Shown: positions 59,243 to 64,000 of the stretch, piece after piece
Layout: the number at the start of each line of letters is the position of its first letter
How positions within the stretch are numbered: the first letter of the stretch is position 1
From: Eleusine coracana subsp. coracana
Taxonomy: Eukaryota > Streptophyta > Magnoliopsida > Poales > Poaceae
Length of the DNA stretch: 64,000 bases
Assembly (NCBI GenBank): GCA_032690845.1
Contig: CM064432.1
Location: forward strand, 56,852,071 to 56,916,070
Direction: 5' to 3'
The notes under the pieces: model-generated
Seen by the model: only the letters and a program-made list of their open reading frames with translations
Database searches by the model: none
What the model was told of the DNA's origin: nothing
Position numbers and translations under genes: made by a program

Positions 59243-60044
59243 TTACTTTATCGCCTTGGCTATCTTGTTACTTCCTCTATTAAGTACAGCAACCAATGGA
59301 TCAAAATCAGTCCTCGCCCTCTTGTTGGTCTTCTTGCTGTTGTCAGTCCTCTTGCCAATCTTGCTAGTCTTGCTTGAAGCTGATGTTGCCCCATTGCTGT
59401 CTTCATTGGCAATGGCATCCTCATCACTCTTTCCGGTTTCCTCAATCTCACAATCCTCTGCATCTCCATCCTCTGTACCTAGAGGTGCATTTGAGTCCTT
59501 TGCAAACTTGCCTGTAGCCATGGTACTTCTAAATATTGTACGCATCTCCTCAAAGTGTTAAATGGGCTTATTCAGATAATCAGCATCAGACGTGTGATCC
59601 TACAATATTTGTACAATTTCAGCAACTACTATTATGTACATGTGGACATCAACTATAATATATGAGAACAATAATATATGGATAACAACTATAATATGGA
59701 CAACAAGTAAATATGAACAACATCCATACCTTAATATGATTATTGTAGTGCTCATCATCAAGAGTTATAGTGCAGGTATCTTCATCCCTATTAGCAGCAC
59801 TCAAACCACGAAGGTCACATATTTTACGAAACTTCTTTTGCCATGTCTTAAGGTGATTCTTAACTTGCTCACCACTATGCACAATGCCAAATTTCTCTTG
59901 GAGAGCCTTTGCACACCCATTGTAGTGAATCATCTTGTAGGTAGATGAAGTCTTGGTGCCATTGACCACTAAACTGGCAAGGTATTCGAGCATGTAGGCT
60001 GACCAAGTTGAAGACTAAGTAGCATGTCCAGCAGCTGGTTCCAT
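59243..60044 (-). pseudogene. Harbinger Myb/SANT-like protein (Myb_DNA-bind_3 type), interrupted
   Basis: Exon 1 60044-59730 and exon 2 59599-59243. The recognisable core MLEYLASLVVNGTKTSSTYK, then NHLKTWQKKFRKI and ITLDDEHYNNHIK, is the trihelix/SANT-like domain of the accessory protein that Harbinger transposase needs for nuclear import and end binding. A TAG interrupts codon 10 of the apparent start (60017-60015) and a TAA lies early in exon 2 (59560-59558). The C-terminal part is acidic, then lysine-rich. As it stands it could not make a full protein. Confidence 0.85.
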
Positions 60045-60258
60045 TTACCTTCAAAATCAACAATGCAATATACAACTAGAATGTATCAACCCACATTTGG
60101 TCTATTTCAGCAAGGCATACTTTCATGACACAATAATTTCAGCACAATATAATTTCATCAAACATTTGGTCTTGAAAAATATGTCCTCAAATACAATGAT
60201 TACATTGTCGAATCAAATAAAATACAACACATATTATATTATACAAACAAATAAAATA

Positions 60259-61450
60259 CTAGTTCTCATGGGTCAGACGATCATCCCATATTTGGTCAGC
60301 CAAGCCTTGTCTAAAAGTGAGCATAATGGCATTTTTACTTGCTGTCCCAGCATATGTGGTATGCTGAGTGTCCTCATCATTGTCATCTGACACATTGAAT
60401 TCATCACTCCCATCTTCAATCACCCAATTATGAATGATGCAACAAGCAATAACAATATCTATTTGAGTTTCATAAGGAAAAAAAGGAGATGCATCATCAA
60501 GAACTTTGAATCTCCTTTTTAGTGCTCCAAATGCTTGTTCTACTATGATTCTCAATGAACAGTGCCTACGGTTGAACAATTCCTTCTCATTTTGCACCGG
60601 ATTCCTCCCCCATTCATTCAAGTGGTAGCGAACATCCCGAAAAGGGGGTAAAAATCTGGGTTTGGCTCCATATCCAGCATCAACTAGGTAATATTTACCT
60701 AACATATGATGGATAGTTAGGATACATATCAAAGAACTAATTTATGGACAAGACATAGATTCAACTATTACCTTGTGGTACACGAAGACCATTCTCATGT
60801 AAAACTAGTGCATCATGTGCTGTCCCCTCCCATCCGGCCAAGACATAGGTGAACTTTTGGTCAAAATCTATGGCCAATACATTTTGTGTACAATGCTTGT
60901 ATCTACCATGAAAAGCATGCTGCATTTCCTTTGGAATAGTGACTCTTATATGTGTACCATCGAGTGCTCCTATACAATCTTATGTGATGTTCAAAGAAGT
61001 CAAGATTAGGACAATTATAGGGTTGTCAAAAAATAAATTTAGAATGTGACATAAGGTTGAGCTGCACACCTTAAAGTAAGGATACCACCTCGTGTCTCCT
61101 TCTATTTTAGCGGGAGTGTCCAATGAAGGGGGACTAATATAATCCTCTCGTAGCTCACCAATAGCATAAAGTACTTTGTTAAAATAACAACTGACCGTTT
61201 CTTCGGATCTCCCAAAATTGGTTACAATTGCTCTATTCCTAACATTATGTCCAACAATGTGTAGAAACATTGCCAGTTGCTGCTCAACACACATATGAAC
61301 GGTATCTTCGAGCAAAGCATGATCTCTAAACAACTGACAAAACCGAAAGAAATGTGCTTTGTTCATTCTCAGCATGTTTACACAAGTTGTGTCATTACTC
61401 CAAAATTTGTCATTCAGGTACTCAATCCTCTTCCTATCCCTTTCACACAT
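60259..61450 (-). CDS. PIF/Harbinger transposase (DDE_Tnp_4), possibly broken at one junction
   Basis: Exons 61450-61070, 60978-60772 and 60698-60259. N-terminal helix-turn-helix region (FGRSEETVSCYFNKVL). Catalytic residues are the first Asp in IGALDGTHIRV, the second Asp in GTAHDALVL, and Glu in RIIVEQAFGALKRRF; all three are present. The exon 2 to 3 junction joins in phase. The exon 1 to 2 junction is one base short as I read it (exon 1 ends AAG/GTGTGC, exon 2 starts after ATAAG), which would shift the frame just before the first Asp. The protein cuts and joins transposon ends in the nucleus. The catalytic core looks conserved, but the gene is perhaps non-functional. Confidence 0.9.
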
Positions 61451-62142
61451 TGGGGCATAAGTAATCCCTTCCCTTCTTGCAACTCGTTTTCTTTTCCTAG
61501 ATCAAACAACAATTGCCATCACACACAACAACCAATGTGCAGCAGTAGAAAAAAAATGCCTTGCTTCTCTTATCCATCTACATTCCACAGGATAAAATTG
61601 TGACTACAAATGACCTAGTAAAAATACCATGTACGGTTTCATGTACTCACATAATATTGTTCAAATCAACCATCAATCCAGCATCTACACACATGAAGGA
61701 GGGGGGGGGGGGGGGGACAACCGGCGGTGCGCGCCCCTGGACGCGCCGCGCAGGCCTTGGATGCGCCTGAGGAGGAGGCCGTGCGGGCGGAGGTCGATGT
61801 CCTGGGCGGCGGCGAACGATGGAGGTCGATGTCCCGGGCCGCGCGGGCGGAGGAGGCGAACGGTAGCCCGCGACGGAAGAGGCGAACGGCGGCGGGTGAT
61901 GTTGGTGGAGATGCGGTTGAGAGAAAGAAAAGGCAGGGGTGACGTGAAGAGTCCCGGACGCACTCGACATCTTGATCCTGATGGAGCTGCTCCATTCGCC
62001 AGATTTTGGGAGTTTAACTCAACCCGCATCTACATAGTATATTCCCCTGAGGTTGGCTCCAACCCTTCTCAACCCCCATCCAAACATCCCAAAAACGGGT
62101 CGAACCCAACCAGGTCGAACCCAGCACCCCAACGAAACACAC

Positions 62143-62369
62143 GGCATTGAATTTTTAAAGACAGAAGATCAAATAGTTAGGCCTGCCCAACCGAATTGAT
62201 TAATCGAACACATTCCATTTAACGGATCCAAAGAGCGCGCTGAGGTCGACGCGACGCGAGCCCGGCATCCATCCACTGCATGCCAACTTGCCAAGTCGTC
62301 TTCACCTTGCGCTCCCTGAGGTCGTCGTTGTGTCACTCATGGTGGACGATGGACCACTCGCGGTTCGGG
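62143..62369 (+). repeat. Right 227-bp direct repeat flanking the Harbinger element
   Basis: Second copy of 58239-58465, starting at the right end of the transposon. About 20 mismatches by eye. Confidence 0.92.
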
Positions 62370-62504
62370 ACGAGTCGGTTGCGTCAGCTGAGAACGACAA
62401 CCTATGTAGGACTAGTACACCAACTCAATCTGAAAGTGGTGCAGGCATACCCACAAACCCGCTTGGCCCATCCCACTAAAAACAAGCTTGTGGCCATAGC
62501 GAGA

Positions 62505-62522
62505 ATTATATATATATATATT
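62505..62522. repeat. TA microsatellite
   Basis: (TA)n directly before the presumed left end of the Mutator-like element; TA-rich targets are common for such elements. Confidence 0.7.
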
Positions 62523-64000
62523 GGCCCTTATGAAACTAAATTTTCACAAATAGCCCTCTTGGAACTAAATTCCCATCCTATGGCCCTTTTTGTCGCGCCA
62601 GAGCATATGGCATGACGATTGAGTACGGTCACGCCCATGCGTATGGTGCGACTTACTGCCACGGTGTCATGTGGGCCAAACTTGAGCAAGCCCACGGCCG
62701 TTGACTTGCTTAGGTGTGTCACGCCCATCTATCTGTCCGAGCCTTCTTCTCTCTTCGGTCATTGCCGCCTCCCCACTCCCTCCTTCGGTGCGGCTCGGTT
62801 TCTTAGGGGGGGGGGGGACGCCCCCAAACTCGGTCGGCATCGTCCCCGAAGGTATCTCCTTCACTTTGTCCGAGTAGATTTGAAGATGATGCACTATTTT
62901 GGTATATCGGTTGATTAGGGTTTGTGTTAGTATAGTGATTTGTAATGAAGATTTTGATCAAATCGATTTAAGTCGGAGTGCATGTATCGATAGTATGAGG
63001 TTGTTTAACCATTCTGTTACGTATGATTTAGGTTGCATGTATAATGTAGTCCATTTAATTATGTGTAGTTGTATGTGTAGCTAAATTTGTTGTTTTTATT
63101 TTTTAATATGTTATTGTGTTGTGTTATATGTAGATGAATCGTGTGATACAACTGTTTAGTAATGGGACTGTCAATGAGAGGAATGAATTTGATAATATGA
63201 AAGAGTAAGTCATGATATTTAGTAAACCACCTGAATTTGAGGAGCTTGTTCAGAGAGTTAAAGCTGCAGTAGGGGTTGATGGTGATGTTAGGTTGCGTGG
63301 GAGGTTTGATGCTGGTGGTAGTGGTAGGCCTCGCTATGTTATTATTGACTTGGGATCGAATGATAAGTGGAAGTTGTATCAGGATTGTTTGATAGAGAGT
63401 CCAGTAAAAGTTGCAGAGGTTATAACAGAGTTAGTGGTCAGTCATAAAGTTGCACAGCCTTGGAGTATGGAGATGTAAGGTGTTGAGACAATGTCTCAGG
63501 AAAGACCTTGTTCTCCACTTGAATTCCACCACAATCGTGGGTTGTCGTCAAGTGCATTGAATGATGGGTTGACCGAGAACCATGTTGTCGATGTCGGTGC
63601 CCTAAGGACGGCAATGACCGGGAAAGGTAGCACGGCTAAAATATTTGCAGAGTTGAATAGTGAAGGATTTGCACTAGCAGTGGTGAATGATGAATTTAGT
63701 GATGATGGTTTTAAAGAAACTGAAAATAGTAACAGAAGTGAGGAGGAAATTTCTGGTGAAGACGATGATGGTGGTGTCGGTGATGTCGGTGATGGAGAAG
63801 AAAGTGATGATAATGAGAATGAAGATGTTGGTCGTCAAATTAGGGGAACAGACGATCAAGATGTTAGTGAAGGTGATGATGATGAGGTTGGTGTTGAGGA
63901 GGGAGATACAAACCGACGAGGTGTTGTTCATCGTGATTATGAACCCGGATCGGCGGTAGATGTTAATTGCTCATGTGATTTCTCTCGCTCAGAATTAAAA
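62520..64000 (+). mobile_element. 5' part of a Mutator-like element (runs off the window)
   Basis: A mudrA-type reading frame begins at 63134. The interval 62520-63130 is non-coding and GC-rich in the middle (G-run near 62806-62818), as expected for a terminal region and promoter. The left boundary is inferred from the sequence beginning TTGGCCCTTATGAAAC after the TA repeat. The other end is outside the window. Confidence 0.7.
63134..64000 (+). pseudogene. mudrA-type transposase N-terminus, two in-frame stops, incomplete at 3' end
   Basis: One frame runs from ATG 63134 to the window edge, broken by TAA at 63206-63208 and TAA at 63476-63478. The first part (KPPEFEELVQRVKAAVG ... GRPRYVIIDLGSNDKWKLYQ) is the PB1-like/MuDR N-terminal region of plant Mutator-like transposases. 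It is followed by a long acidic Asp/Glu/Gly stretch (about 63690-63910) and the start of the next domain (NCSCDFSRSEL). DDE and SWIM zinc-finger domains would lie beyond 64000. The frame is otherwise open for 289 codons, so decay is recent or the stops are few. Confidence 0.8.

Larger units (their letters stand above)
58466..62145 (-). mobile_element. PIF/Harbinger transposon (about 3.68 kb)
   Basis: Left end GCCGTGTGTTTGGTTTGGGG and the complement of the right end GCCGTGTGTTTCGTTGGGGT are inverted repeats with the GTGTTTGGTT signature of the superfamily. It carries a DDE transposase gene and a Myb/SANT-like gene, both on minus. A 3-bp target duplication is not visible. Instead, 227-bp direct repeats abut both ends. 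61685-61970 is GC-rich with a G-run and is likely the promoter end. Confidence 0.93.

Noticed and set aside
58239..62369. The 227-bp direct repeats as LTRs of a retrotransposon
   Set aside because: They do not begin TG or end CA, no primer-binding site or polypurine tract adjoins them, and the genes between are a DDE transposase and a SANT-like protein of a DNA transposon.

Overview
This is plant nuclear DNA, almost certainly from a grass. Supported genes are split by introns, coding exons are very rich in G or C at third positions, and the transposon content (Copia, hAT, PIF/Harbinger, Mutator-like, Stowaway and Tourist MITEs) is typical of Poaceae. I cannot name the species.

Layout. 1-6873: a young but broken Ty1/Copia LTR retrotransposon on the minus strand, its 3' LTR cut by the window edge. 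6874-28140: a locally duplicated block carrying a secreted glycine-rich protein (GRP) gene. The first copy looks intact (10341-10886, minus), the second is an approximately 80 bp remnant (12539-12620), and the third (23659-24102) is a frameshifted pseudogene. The third copy has taken two insertions that can be read precisely against the first copy. One is a seven-unit tandem array of an ~840 bp sequence with inverted-repeat ends in its 3' flank (17688-23478). The other is a 3,300 bp hAT transposon with an exact 8-bp target duplication in its 5' region (24136-27435).

28300-51400 holds the ordinary genes: a tetraspanin (30731-31582, plus) whose upstream region is partly duplicated; the splicing-factor gene SF3B5 (minus, four coding exons, 32258-35345, first coding exon only ATGCAG); a ten-exon CER3/GL1-type cuticular-wax gene (38601-43228, plus, first intron GC-AG); a small uncharacterised lysine/arginine-rich protein gene (44907-46049, plus); and an atypical HLH protein (51074-51310, minus).

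51450-58240 has a Tourist MITE and long stretches with no recognisable gene. 58239-62369 is a PIF/Harbinger element with transposase and Myb/SANT-like genes, lying between two 227-bp direct repeats. From about 62520 to the end is the 5' part of a Mutator-like element with a stop-interrupted mudrA-type reading frame running off the window.

The host genes do not form a pathway. They are independent genes (membrane organisation, splicing, wax synthesis, growth regulation) among mobile DNA. The most unusual structure is the tandem array that appears to have grown from a single terminal-inverted-repeat element.
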